Assembly (NCBI GenBank): GCA_013791765.1 | Contig: VMTC01000012.1 | Location: 45,106-109,105, forward strand | Length of the DNA stretch: 64,000 bases | Reading direction: 5' to 3' | From: Rhodoferax sp. | GTDB lineage: Bacteria > Pseudomonadota > Gammaproteobacteria > Burkholderiales > Burkholderiaceae_C | Program-made: the position numbers and the translations under genes | The notes under the pieces: model-generated | What the model saw: the letters and a program-made list of their open reading frames with translations, nothing else | Told to the model about the DNA's origin: nothing | Database searches by the model: none | In this document: positions 44,527 through 53,079 of the stretch, piece after piece | How positions within the stretch are numbered: position 1 is the stretch's first letter | Layout of the letters: each line of letters opens with the position of its first letter

Positions 44527-45990
44527 GTGCGGCGATGTCCCGCTAAGCGATCACCAAAAGCACCCATCTTGTCTACTTCATCCTTACCCGCAAGTTCATC
44601 CGTCCCCAGCAGCCGCCTGTCGCGCCTGGCCCGCCTAGGCAGCCTGGCGACCGGCGTTGCCGGCAACATGCTGATGGAAGGGGCGCGCCAACTGGCCCAG
44701 GGCAAGCGCCCGCGCCTGGGCGACTTGCTGCTCACCCCGGAGAACGCCCGCAAGATCACGCACCAACTCGCCCAGATGCGCGGGGCCGCGATGAAAGTAG
44801 GGCAATTGATTTCAATGGACGCGGGCGACCTGCTGCCCCCCGAGATGGCCGCCATTCTGGCGCGCTTGCGCTCGGACGCCCAACCGATGCCGCAGCGCCA
44901 GGTGCAAGCGGTGCTCACAGCCGCCTGGGGCGCCAAGTGGCAGCAGCGCTTTGAGCCTTTTTCATTCACGCCGATCGCCGCCGCCTCGATTGGCCAGGTG
45001 CACCGCGCCAAGACCCTGGACGGGCGTGATCTGGCGATCAAGATCCAGTATCCGGGCGTGCGCAAAAGCATTGCCAGTGATGTCAACAACGTGGCCGGCC
45101 TGCTGCGGTTGTCGGGCTTGCTGCCCAAGACGCTGGACATTGCGCCGCTCTTGCAGGAAGCCAAGAACCAGCTGCGCGAAGAAGCCGACTACCAGGCCGA
45201 GGGCGAGCACCTGCAGCGCTTTGCCGAGTTATTGGCGGATTCGACCGCGTTTATAGTGCCCCGGTTGCACGCCGACCTGACGACCAAAAACGTGCTGGCG
45301 ATGTCCTATGTGGGCGGCGTCCCGGTCGAGTCCATGCTGCATGCACCGCAGGCCGAACGCGACCGCATCATCAGCCTGCTGGTGGGCCTGCTGTTTCGCG
45401 AGCTGTTTGAATTCGGCTTGATGCAGACCGACCCCAACTTTGCCAATTACCGCTATGAGCCAAGGACCCAGCAGCTGATCCTGCTCGACTTTGGCGCCAC
45501 GCGTCGCCTGGCGCCGGCCTTTGCCCAGGGCTACCGCCAGGTGGTGGCCGCTGCCATCGGCAACGACCGTGCCGCCATGACGCAGGCGGCGCTGGCGATC
45601 GGCTATTTCGATGCCCGCACCCAGCCGAGGCACCAAGCCGCCGTGCTGGACATGTTCGAGATGGCGCTGACGCCGCTGCGCGCGGACGGCGACTTTGATT
45701 TTGGCGCCACTGACATGGTGCAGCGCCTGCGCAAGGCTGGCATGGCGCTGGGCTTGGAGCGCGAGTTCTGGCATATTCCCCCGGTCGACACCTTGTTCCT
45801 TCACCGCAAGCTCGGCGGCCTGTATCTGCTGGCGGCGCGCTTGCAGGCACGCGTGAATGTGCAGCAACTGGTGCTGCCATTCCTGCAGCAACCGGGCAAC
45901 GCCATACCCGCCAAATTTGCCGCCAAATTTGCCGCCACAATACAGGATCGCGAAAGTACATTGGTCCCGAATCTGGCCGGTAAATTTTGA
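44527..45990 (+). CDS. ABC1/UbiB-type atypical kinase
   Basis: This 487 aa protein has the ABC1 hallmarks: KxGQ motif in MKVGQLIS (near 90), AAASIGQVHRA (Ala-rich loop, near 150), ion-pair Lys in DLAIKIQYPG, Gln-Thr-Asp-Pro-Asn in MQTDPNFANY (catalytic loop) and the metal-binding LLDFGATR. These kinases support ubiquinone biosynthesis or lipid handling (COQ8/UbiB). There is no UbiE or UbiJ neighbour, and C-terminal membrane helices typical of UbiB are not evident, so it is an AarF-family member rather than ubiB itself. The start is uncertain (GTG 44527 or a TTG about 14 codons later). The 3' end has a tandem GCCAAATTTGCC repeat. Confidence 0.88.
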   Translation: MRRCPAKRSPKAPILSTSSLPASSSVPSSRLSRLARLGSLATGVAGNMLMEGARQLAQGKRPRLGDLLLTPENARKITHQLAQMRGAAMKVGQLISMDAGDLLPPEMAAILARLRSDAQPMPQRQVQAVLTAAWGAKWQQRFEPFSFTPIAAASIGQVHRAKTLDGRDLAIKIQYPGVRKSIASDVNNVAGLLRLSGLLPKTLDIAPLLQEAKNQLREEADYQAEGEHLQRFAELLADSTAFIVPRLHADLTTKNVLAMSYVGGVPVESMLHAPQAERDRIISLLVGLLFRELFEFGLMQTDPNFANYRYEPRTQQLILLDFGATRRLAPAFAQGYRQVVAAAIGNDRAAMTQAALAIGYFDARTQPRHQAAVLDMFEMALTPLRADGDFDFGATDMVQRLRKAGMALGLEREFWHIPPVDTLFLHRKLGGLYLLAARLQARVNVQQLVLPFLQQPGNAIPAKFAAKFAATIQDRESTLVPNLAGKF

Positions 45991-46001
45991 AAGAAGCCCT
46001 C

Positions 46002-46280
46002 ATGAAAGCAAGCTGGAACAACACTGTGATTGCCGAAAGTGATGACACCGTGCTGGTGGAAGGCAACCACTACTTCCCAGAGAGTTCGCTGAAAAGGGAA
46101 TTCATCAGCTTCAGCAACCATAAAACGTCGTGCGCCTGGAAAGGCCAGGCCAGCTACTACACGCTGATCGTCAACGGCGACACCAACCCGGATGCAGTCT
46201 GGTACTACCCCGACCCCAAGCCGGAGGCCGAGATGGTGCGCGGTCGCGTCGCGTTCTGGAAGGGTGTGACCGTCGCTTGA
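46002..46280 (+). CDS. DUF427 domain protein
   Basis: This 92 aa protein starts at the ATG at 46002 (a TTG at 45987 lies in the preceding stop region). It is a single DUF427 domain: SWNNTVIAESDDTVLVEGNHYFP and then TSCAWKGQASYYTLIVNG, with the conserved Cys-Trp-Lys-Gly. It is cytosolic, of unknown function. It follows the ABC1 kinase by about 11 bp. Confidence 0.9.
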   Translation: MKASWNNTVIAESDDTVLVEGNHYFPESSLKREFISFSNHKTSCAWKGQASYYTLIVNGDTNPDAVWYYPDPKPEAEMVRGRVAFWKGVTVA

Positions 46281-46282
46281 GC

Positions 46283-47401
46283 ATGGCGCGACCTGTGCCG
46301 ATGGACTGCAGCACGCCGATTGACATCGTCTACCTCTGGGTCGACGGCACCGACCCGCGCTGGCGCCAGAAACGTCGGCAGGCGCTCGCCAAGCTTGGCC
46401 TCGGGCAGCACGGCGCGATGGCGCTGTACGGCAACGTCGAGGGCCGCTTTCGGGACAATGACGAGCTTCGCTACAGCCTGCGCGCGCTGGAGCGCTTTTT
46501 TCCGCAGCACGGCCATGTCTACCTCGTGACCGATGGTCAAACACCGGCCTGGCTTGGCGCGCACGCCAGGCTCAGCGTCATTGATCACCGCGAGCTGATC
46601 CCGGCTGGCGCGCTGCCCACCTTTGATTCGGGCCACATCGAGTCGTACATCCACCACATTGCCGGCTTGTCGGAGCGCTACTTTTATTGCAATGACGACG
46701 TGTTCTTTGGCGCGCCCGTGAATCTTGAGGACTGGTTCTGGACCGGTGGCATTTATGTCGGCTGGTCCGATGACGCCGGCGTGAGCGACGAAGCGCTGCG
46801 CAAGGATGCCACCGCATTGGACAATGCCTGCCGACTGTCGCACCAATGGCTGCGGGCCAGCACGCCGACCGCACCGCACTACCAGCCCACCTTTCGCACT
46901 TTTGCGCACGCGCCGCGGCCGATGCGCAAATCGGTGCTGTTTGAATTGGAGCAACGGGCACCGGAGCTGTTTGCAGCAGTGCGCTCGACCGTTTTTCGCG
47001 CCTGGGACAAGCCCACCATCGTTTCTGATTTTGTGCTGCGCTGGTCGCTTGCCACCGGCCTGGCCCGGGTCCGTGATTACGCGCATCTGCATGTGTCAAG
47101 CGGCGATGTGCAGGGCCACGGGGGGCTTGAGCAGCTGATGGCGCAATTGGGGGAGCTGGCTTTCTTTTGCATCAACGACACCACCGACGACGCCCACGCC
47201 AGCGACCCTCGTCTGGCTCAGGTGCGTGAGGCACTGCAAACCATGTTTCCCACGCCCTCAAGCTTTGAGCAACCAGCCCCGACGCAGGCCCACAACCTGG
47301 CCGGCGCCATCCGGCACCTCAAAGGTAAGGCGAGAGCAGCCAGACCAGCCGGTCACGCAGGCGGGCCCACATTGGCTGGCGCGCCAGCGCCTCCCGCGTG
47401 A
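46283..47401 (+). CDS. Stealth-family sugar-phosphate transferase
   Basis: This protein of about 372 aa starts at the ATG at 46283 right after the DUF427 gene. It has Stealth conserved region 1 (IDIVYLWVDGTDPRW), region 2 (RFRDNDELRYSLRALERFFP), region 3 (PTFDSGHIESYIHHI, then SERYFYCNDDVFFG) and a C-terminal region 4-like part. Stealth proteins transfer hexose-1-phosphate to build phosphodiester-linked capsule-type polymers. It suggests a surface glycan, but no capsule cluster is nearby. Its end overlaps the convergent cls gene by 83 bp. Confidence 0.85.
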   Translation: MARPVPMDCSTPIDIVYLWVDGTDPRWRQKRRQALAKLGLGQHGAMALYGNVEGRFRDNDELRYSLRALERFFPQHGHVYLVTDGQTPAWLGAHARLSVIDHRELIPAGALPTFDSGHIESYIHHIAGLSERYFYCNDDVFFGAPVNLEDWFWTGGIYVGWSDDAGVSDEALRKDATALDNACRLSHQWLRASTPTAPHYQPTFRTFAHAPRPMRKSVLFELEQRAPELFAAVRSTVFRAWDKPTIVSDFVLRWSLATGLARVRDYAHLHVSSGDVQGHGGLEQLMAQLGELAFFCINDTTDDAHASDPRLAQVREALQTMFPTPSSFEQPAPTQAHNLAGAIRHLKGKARAARPAGHAGGPTLAGAPAPPA

Positions 47402-48779
47402 GGGTTTGCGCACGCGCGATGCGCTCATCGACCAGGGCATCGAGCTGGCGCACCAGATCGGCATCATGGCATTCCAGGTTGTACTCAAAGTTCAGGCGCA
47501 GGCTGCGCGCATCCCAGTTGGTGGAGCCGATCAGGCACCAGGCCTCATCGACCAGAAACAGCTTGGTGTGGTCAAAGGGCTGGCTCGTCAGGTGCACGCG
47601 GCAGCCGCTGGCCACCAGCCAGCCGAACTGCGGGCGCATCGCCCAGTCCAGCAGCGGCAGGTTGCTGTGCCCGGGCAGCACGATGTCCACCGCCACGCCG
47701 CGCAAGGCCGTCACCCGCAACGTGGTGAGTAGCACCTCGTCGGGCAAAAAATAGGGCGTGACAATGCGCACCCGGTGGCGCGCGGTGGCCAGGGCGCCCA
47801 GGATCACCAGGCGCATGTGGTCGATGTCGGCATCCGGGCCGTCGGGCACGCCACGCGCCAGCACCGGGCCGCAGGCGGCGTTGTCGGCAAACCAGGGTTT
47901 GCCGTGCAAGGCTTCGCCGGTGGTGAAAGCCCAGTCGATGGCAAAGGTGCGCTGCAGATCCGTGACCACCGGGCCGCGCACGGCGAAATGCAGGCACTGG
48001 ATCGGCTGCTTGGGCTGGGTCGACAGCCAGTGGCCGGCGCTGATGTTCATGCCGCCGGTGAAGCCCAGTTCACCGTCAACCACCATGATCTTGCGGTGGT
48101 TGCGCAAGTTGGCCTGGGCCAGCAGCCGGCTCAGGCGCGGCGGCAGAAACGCCGCCGCGGGCACCCCGGCCTGGCGCAGTCGCCCGACCATGCTGACGCG
48201 GCTGTAGCGCGCCCCCACGGCATCAATCAGCACCCGCACCTGCACCCCGCGCACCTGCGCCCGCGCCAGAGCGTCCACAAAGGCGCGCCCAACCGCGTCG
48301 TCATTGAAAATGTAGCTCAGCAGCGTCACCGAGTGGCGCGCCGCGTTGATCGCGCCGAGCATGGCGGGGTAGGCGGCATCGCCCTCGATCAGCGGCGTCA
48401 GCGCATTACCGGCGAGCAAGGCGCGCCCCGTGATCGCACGCGTGAGCCGGTTGATGCCCGCTAGCTCGGGCCGGCACGGTGCATCGGCTTCATGGGCCGC
48501 ATTTGCGCTGCGCCCCTCGGCGTGCCAGGTGTTGTTCAACCCCAAGGCCACCCCGGCGCGCTGGATGCGGTTGACCCCCAGCATCAGGTACAACAGTGGG
48601 CCCACCAGCGGCGCGAGCCAGGCCAGCGCGATCCAGCCGATGGTCGTCTGCACCTGGCGCTTGTTCAGCAGCGCATGCAGCGTCACCGCCAGCGCGCAGC
48701 CCAGGTGCAGCAGCGACAGCAGCAGCGGCGCCAGGCTCTGTGCCATTTGTAGGGCCGAGGTCATCCAGGAGGAACTCAT
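47319..48779 (-). CDS. cls: Cardiolipin synthase
   Basis: This 486 aa protein has two N-terminal membrane helices and two PLD HKD motifs: HRKIMVVDGELGFTGGMN (first) and HTKLFLVDEAWCLIGSTNWD (second). It makes cardiolipin from two phosphatidylglycerols in the inner membrane. The order and length match ClsA-type bacterial enzymes. The 3' end overlaps the Stealth gene. Confidence 0.92.
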   Translation of the reverse strand: MSSSWMTSALQMAQSLAPLLLSLLHLGCALAVTLHALLNKRQVQTTIGWIALAWLAPLVGPLLYLMLGVNRIQRAGVALGLNNTWHAEGRSANAAHEADAPCRPELAGINRLTRAITGRALLAGNALTPLIEGDAAYPAMLGAINAARHSVTLLSYIFNDDAVGRAFVDALARAQVRGVQVRVLIDAVGARYSRVSMVGRLRQAGVPAAAFLPPRLSRLLAQANLRNHRKIMVVDGELGFTGGMNISAGHWLSTQPKQPIQCLHFAVRGPVVTDLQRTFAIDWAFTTGEALHGKPWFADNAACGPVLARGVPDGPDADIDHMRLVILGALATARHRVRIVTPYFLPDEVLLTTLRVTALRGVAVDIVLPGHSNLPLLDWAMRPQFGWLVASGCRVHLTSQPFDHTKLFLVDEAWCLIGSTNWDARSLRLNFEYNLECHDADLVRQLDALVDERIARAQTLTREALARQPMWARLRDRLVWLLSPYL

Positions 48780-48926
48780 GGCCGCATGTTAGCCGCGCGG
48801 CCAGGGGCCTCCCCCGGGGAGCTCCAGCGCTGACAATGCCAGCACCTCGGTCATCTGCAAAGGCTTGCCCACGGTAGCGCCCATCGCGAGCTTGGACGGG
48901 TTGGCCGATGACGCAAAATCAGGCCC

Positions 48927-49367
48927 ATGAATCACCTGCGTTTGCACCCCAAAACCCGAAGCCGCCGCCTGACACGAGGGGCCGCGTTCGCCTTGGCGGG
49001 TCTTGGGCTGACGTTCACCTCAAGCGCCGCCCCGCTGCTGCGCTGCGAGGTGGCTTATGCCGGCAGCACCCAGGTCATCGAGGCCAGGACGGTGGCTGAC
49101 CCGTACCGGGTCGCGTCCGTCGATATCGGCGGGCGCTTTCGTTTCAAGGCGGTCATGGTGGGCGACGCAAGCCAGGTGGCGTACATCAAGCTCTACGCTT
49201 ACCTCGATGCCAAGCGCCAACCGATCCTGCTGCAGCAGGCCACTTACCTGCCGCCCTTCAAAGCCGCCGCAAGCCCCTACCCGCTGACCGGCGAGCAGCA
49301 CCTGTACGGCGGCGCGGTCGAGCGCGAGCTGATGTACAGCTGCACGTTGCAAGGAATTGCACCATGA
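48927..49367 (+). CDS. Exported hypothetical protein
   Basis: This 146 aa protein has a twin-arginine-like or Sec signal (RSRRLTRGAAFALAGLGLTF) and then a small beta-rich domain with two Cys (LLRCEVAY and LMYSCTLQG) that may form a disulphide. No family was recognised. It is coupled by a 4 bp overlap to the CapA-like gene. Confidence 0.7.
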   Translation: MNHLRLHPKTRSRRLTRGAAFALAGLGLTFTSSAAPLLRCEVAYAGSTQVIEARTVADPYRVASVDIGGRFRFKAVMVGDASQVAYIKLYAYLDAKRQPILLQQATYLPPFKAAASPYPLTGEQHLYGGAVERELMYSCTLQGIAP

Positions 49368-50350
49368 GCGCCTGCCTGCGCCGTGGCTGGTGCGCCTTGT
49401 GGCTGGCAGCGTGCATGAGCGCGTCCGCCGGCCAAGCCACTGGCCCGGTCAGCCTGGTGTTTGCCGGCGACATCGTGCTCGATGACGCCGCCGGCGAGAT
49501 GATCGAGCGCGGTGGGGACCCGTTTGCCGACTTTGCGGGCTTTTTTCGCAGCGCCGATGTCCGCGTCGTCAACCTGGAGTGCGTCATTGCCACCACCGGG
49601 TCGGCGGGTGAAAAGAATTACACCTTTCGCGCGCACCCCCGCGTGTTGCCGGTGCTCAAGCGTCACTTTGATGTGCTGGCCCTGGCCAACAACCACTCGG
49701 GTGACTTCGGCCGCGAAGCCTTTGCCGAAATGCTGGGACTAATCGAACGGGCGGGGCTGGCTCAAGTGGGCGGCGGGCTCAATCTGGCACAGGCGCACAC
49801 GCCCCTCATCATCGAGCGCAAGGGCGTTCGCATCGCGCTGCTGGCCTACAGCGAATTCATGCCGCGCAGTTTCGAGGCCGATTACAACGCGCCCGGTGTG
49901 GCCTGGAGCGAAGACGAACAGGTGGTGGCCGACATCCAGCAAGCACGCAGCATTCACCACGCCGACCTGGTGATACCGCTCATGCACTGGGGTTGGGAAA
50001 ATGAGCTGATCGCCACTGCGCGCCAGCGCCAGCTGGCGCGCACCATGATCGACGCCGGGGCCGATGCGGTCATTGGCGGGCACCCGCATGTCACCCAAGA
50101 CATCGAGCAGTACCGGGGCAAGCCGATCGTCTACAGCGTGGGCAACTTTGTGATGAAAGAAACCGACAACGACAACCAGCGCCGCGGCTGGCTGCTGCGG
50201 CTCAAACTCGACAAACTGGGTGTGATTGGCTTTGATACGCGCCTCGCACGCATCGACCTCGATGGCATTCCACTGGCGGACCGCGCCAGTGCCAGCCCGT
50301 GCTGGAGTCGCGGGGAGAACGAGCTGCGTCAGTGCAGCAATCCGGACTGA
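49364..50350 (+). CDS. CapA-family metallophosphoesterase-like protein
   Basis: This 328 aa protein has a signal peptide (ALWLAACMSASAGQA) and the PGA_cap/CapA fold: VFAGDIVLDD, RVVNLECVIATTG, LALANNHSGDFG, and VIGGHPHVTQDIEQYRGKP, with the conserved metal-site His/Asp/Asn. CapA proteins take part in poly-gamma-glutamate or related polymer handling; standalone members like this one have no proven substrate. It sits with the small exported protein in a two-gene unit. Confidence 0.85.
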   Translation: MSACLRRGWCALWLAACMSASAGQATGPVSLVFAGDIVLDDAAGEMIERGGDPFADFAGFFRSADVRVVNLECVIATTGSAGEKNYTFRAHPRVLPVLKRHFDVLALANNHSGDFGREAFAEMLGLIERAGLAQVGGGLNLAQAHTPLIIERKGVRIALLAYSEFMPRSFEADYNAPGVAWSEDEQVVADIQQARSIHHADLVIPLMHWGWENELIATARQRQLARTMIDAGADAVIGGHPHVTQDIEQYRGKPIVYSVGNFVMKETDNDNQRRGWLLRLKLDKLGVIGFDTRLARIDLDGIPLADRASASPCWSRGENELRQCSNPD

Positions 50351-50366
50351 GGCGACTCTTTAGCCC

Positions 50367-50420
50367 CAATGCTGTTCAGATAAAGCCCCATCACCGTTCG
50401 GGCTTAAGTGATCAGCATTG
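50367..50420. terminator. Nested inverted repeat between convergent genes
   Basis: CAATGCTG/CAGCATTG enclose a second stem AAGCCC/GGGCTT. It lies between the ends of the CapA-like (+) and DUF3185 (-) genes, so a bidirectional terminator is likely, though without a long T-run. Confidence 0.5.
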
Positions 50421-50430
50421 TCTTTAGCCC

Positions 50431-50646
50431 TTATTTCTTGCCAACTACCAGCAGGAAAACGCCCAAAATAATACCGCCGGCGCTGATGATCAGCGGCACG
50501 TTGACGGTCTGCTTTTCTTGCACCTTGAGCTCCAGCGGCCCCACCTTCATGCCGGTGGTCTCCTTGGTGTAGCTGAAGCCGCCAAAGGCCAGGCCGAGGC
50601 CGCCGGCAACGATCAAGAGGATGCCTATCATTTTGGTGGGATTCAT
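50431..50646 (-). CDS. DUF3185 small membrane protein
   Basis: This 71 aa protein has two membrane helices (ILLIVAGGLGLAFGGF; VPLIISAGGIILGVFLLVVG) joined by a polar loop with YTKETTGMKVGPLELKVQE, as in the DUF3185 family. It is an inner-membrane protein of unknown role, often near stress genes. It is transcribed away from the BON-domain gene. Confidence 0.85.
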   Translation of the reverse strand: MNPTKMIGILLIVAGGLGLAFGGFSYTKETTGMKVGPLELKVQEKQTVNVPLIISAGGIILGVFLLVVGKK

Positions 50647-50875
50647 GGGGTTCTAACTCCTAAAAATGTGAAAGTGTGAAAATTGCATTGCGCCGCGGTG
50701 CATGGTAGCCCAGGGCAACAGCACAAGTTTCAAGAAGCGAGTGCAGGCTAATCAAAATAATTAGGGCCGTATGTGCGCCGACGCACGGACCGAAACGCCC
50801 GAAGCCGCAACAATTCACAGAACTTGAGGTTATGAGCCCACAGCGGCCAGACCCTATTTACGGAGATTTATCCCC

Positions 50876-51442
50876 ATGCGCACCCGAATCGAATTATTGG
50901 CATTGAGCACCGCGTTGATGGCAGCCTTGGTGGGTTGTGACCAGCCGGCCGCCGTGGCCCCCGCTGCAGCGCCGAGCACGACGGTCGGCACCGTGATTGA
51001 CGACAGCATCGTGTCGGCCAGCGTGCGGGCGGCGCTCCTGGCTGACCCCGACATCAAGGGTTTTGACTTCAAGGTTGACACTCGCAAGGGCGAAGTCCAG
51101 CTCAGCGGCTTTGTTGACACTCAGACACAAATCGATCTCGCGCTCACGGTGGCGGGCACGGTCACTGGCGTCAAGAGCATCCAGAATAACGTGAGCCTGC
51201 AAAGCAAGGCACCGACTCTGGGTGGCAAAGTCGATGACACGGTGATCACCGCCAAGGCCAAGGCCGCTTTGCTGGCCGACGAGAGCATCAAGAGCCTGGA
51301 CATTGGCGTTATCACGCGACAAGGCGAGGTGCAGCTCAGCGGCTTTGTCAGCAATCAGGGCCAGATTGACAGCGCAATCGCCGTGGTCAGTCGTATCGCC
51401 GGCGTGACTCAGGTCAGCAATGAAATGAGTATCAAGAAGTAA
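50876..51442 (+). CDS. BON-domain lipoprotein
   Basis: This 188 aa protein has a lipoprotein signal with lipobox LVGC (Cys near 22) and two BON domains (residues about 40-105 and 115-185), each with VKSIQNNVS or VTQVSNEMS endings and the GEVQLSGFV strand pair. BON proteins bind membranes or lipids and protect the envelope under stress (OsmY/DolP type). It is first in a row of small envelope proteins through 52885. Confidence 0.88.
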   Translation: MRTRIELLALSTALMAALVGCDQPAAVAPAAAPSTTVGTVIDDSIVSASVRAALLADPDIKGFDFKVDTRKGEVQLSGFVDTQTQIDLALTVAGTVTGVKSIQNNVSLQSKAPTLGGKVDDTVITAKAKAALLADESIKSLDIGVITRQGEVQLSGFVSNQGQIDSAIAVVSRIAGVTQVSNEMSIKK

Positions 51443-51476
51443 AGCCATTTAACAGTCACTTTTTAAGGAAATCGCT

Positions 51477-51941
51477 ATGAAAACCATGCAAAAAACCGGA
51501 TCCGTTCTCGCCCTGACCGCGCTCTTGGCGCTGGCGGGGTGTGAAACCATGGCACCCGCCAACACCAGCGTCGGCACGGCCTACCCGCAGTCCAGTTACG
51601 GCGCCTACACCGGCTATGGCGTGGTGCAGTCGATCGAATTGGTGCAGCAAGGCTCAAGCGGTGTCGGCGCGGGCGCCGTAGTGGGGGGCATTGTGGGCGG
51701 CATTCTGGGTAACCAGGTCGGTGGCGGTCGGGGCAACACCGCCGCAACCGTGCTCGGCGCCGCTGGTGGTGCCTATGCCGGTCACGAGCTGGAAAAACGC
51801 AACCAACCGCAAGCCAACGCCTATAAATTCAACATCCGCATGCAAGACGGCTCCTACCAGTCGGTCATGCAGCCCACCATCGACGATATTCGCGTGGGTG
51901 ACCGGGTGCGCATCGACAACGGTGTCGCACGGCGCTATTGA
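51477..51941 (+). CDS. Glycine-zipper outer-membrane lipoprotein (SlyB/Pcp-like)
   Basis: This 154 aa protein has a lipoprotein signal (LALTALLALAGCETMAP) and a glycine-zipper segment (VGAGAVVGGIVGGILGNQVG, then GRGNTAATVLGAAGGAYAG), as in the Rickettsia 17 kDa/SlyB group. A small beta domain with YKFNIRMQDGSYQSV follows. It probably stabilises the outer membrane. Confidence 0.87.
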   Translation: MKTMQKTGSVLALTALLALAGCETMAPANTSVGTAYPQSSYGAYTGYGVVQSIELVQQGSSGVGAGAVVGGIVGGILGNQVGGGRGNTAATVLGAAGGAYAGHELEKRNQPQANAYKFNIRMQDGSYQSVMQPTIDDIRVGDRVRIDNGVARRY

Positions 51942-51961
51942 TAAAGCCAAAAAGGCAAGCC

Positions 51962-52609
51962 ATGATCAAACTGAGGGCGCACGCGCTGGCCTTGATGATC
52001 GGTCTGGTGTTCAGTGTGGGTGCCATGGCGCAAGCCATGACAAAACTCCAACACAAGAGCGCTCAGGCCGATATCAGCGCCGACTATAAAGTGGCCAAGG
52101 CGGCCTGTAGCTCGTTGGTTGGCAATGCCCAGGACGTGTGCCAGGCGCAGGCGCGTGGCAAACAGCAGGTTGCGACGGCGCAACTGAAGGCGGCCTACAC
52201 GCCCTCAGAAACCGCCAGCTACCAAGTGCGCCTGGCGCGCGCCGACGCCAATCTGGCCCTGGCCGTTGAGGAGTGCGATGACCTCGTCGGCAACGTCAAG
52301 GATGTCTGCGTTAAAGAGGCCAAAGCAAGGGCGATAACGGCCAAGGTCAATGCCAAGGTGCACATGAAAACCGCCATGGCGCACGACGCCGCCTATGAAA
52401 AAGCCAGCAAGGCCCAAGGCGTGGCCGATACAAAAGCCAGCCAGGCACTGGCCAAGGCTGACGAAATAAGCGCGGTGGCGCGCAATGACGCTGCTACCGA
52501 AATGCGCGTCGCTGCCTTGGCCGTCGCGAAGGAAAAATGTGATGCCTTGGCCGGTGATGCCAAGGGCAATTGCATTAAAGATGCGACGGCGCGCTTCAAC
52601 AAGCCCTGA
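51962..52609 (+). CDS. Exported Ala/Lys-rich protein
   Basis: This 215 aa protein starts at the ATG at 51962 with GGCAAGCC upstream. After a signal peptide (HALALMIGLVFSVGAMAQA) come three repeats of a Cys-containing helical unit (AKAACSSLVGNAQDVCQAQA; AVEECDDLVGNVKDVCVKEA; AKEKCDALAGDAKGNCIKDA). These cysteine pairs probably form disulphides. The gene is common in Burkholderiales as a hypothetical protein. Confidence 0.78.
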   Translation: MIKLRAHALALMIGLVFSVGAMAQAMTKLQHKSAQADISADYKVAKAACSSLVGNAQDVCQAQARGKQQVATAQLKAAYTPSETASYQVRLARADANLALAVEECDDLVGNVKDVCVKEAKARAITAKVNAKVHMKTAMAHDAAYEKASKAQGVADTKASQALAKADEISAVARNDAATEMRVAALAVAKEKCDALAGDAKGNCIKDATARFNKP

Positions 52610-52672
52610 CGTTCGCAACCCAACGGGTGCTGCTTCCCTTTAAACCAGTCTTTTCACTATCAAGGAATTAAC

Positions 52673-52885
52673 ATGACAACCATCCAACAAAATGCAGCCC
52701 GTGTGCTGGCAGTCGCATCGCTCGTGATCCTCGGCGGTTGCGCCGGCATGACACAACAGGAAAAGGGCACCGCCACCGGTGCTGTCATCGGCGGCGTGGC
52801 CGGTAACGTCGTTGGTGGCGGCTTGCTTGGCACCGCAGCCGGCGCGGCGGTGGGCGGCGTGATTGGTCACGAAGTGACCAAGTAA
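52673..52885 (+). CDS. OsmB-like glycine-zipper lipoprotein
   Basis: This 70 aa protein has a lipobox LGGC (Cys near 23), then a glycine zipper (GAVIGGVAGNVVGGGLLG and GTAAGAAVGGVIGHEV). It belongs to the OsmB/SlyB class of small stress lipoproteins and is followed by a strong terminator. Confidence 0.88.
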   Translation: MTTIQQNAARVLAVASLVILGGCAGMTQQEKGTATGAVIGGVAGNVVGGGLLGTAAGAAVGGVIGHEVTK

Positions 52886-52907
52886 CAGCGCCAGGCGCCA
52901 TGCCAGT

Positions 52908-52944
52908 CGGGGGCAGGTCACATGACCTGCCCCCGATTTTTTTT
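52908..52944 (+). terminator. Rho-independent terminator
   Basis: CGGGGGCAGGTCA and its perfect reverse complement are separated by CA and followed by A and eight T. It ends the envelope-protein run. Confidence 0.92.
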
Positions 52945-53010
52945 GGCTTGGCCAGTGCGTGAGCTAGGCCGTGACAGTGGGTGCGTGTGGCGACGTTAAG
53001 ATTCGCCCTG

Positions 53011-53041
53011 GCCACAACCGCACGCAGGTGCGGGTTGTGGC
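53011..53041 (+). promoter_or_regulatory. GC-rich hairpin in the leader of the permease gene
   Basis: GCCACAACCGCAC, a short loop and GTGCGGGTTGTGGC pair with one bulge, 39 bp before the ATG. It could be an attenuator or a terminator-like structure in the mRNA leader. Only GTTTTGG follows, so the termination strength is doubtful. Confidence 0.45.
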
Positions 53042-53079
53042 GTTTTGGCTTCTCCCACTTTTTGAATCGAAAAAATACC

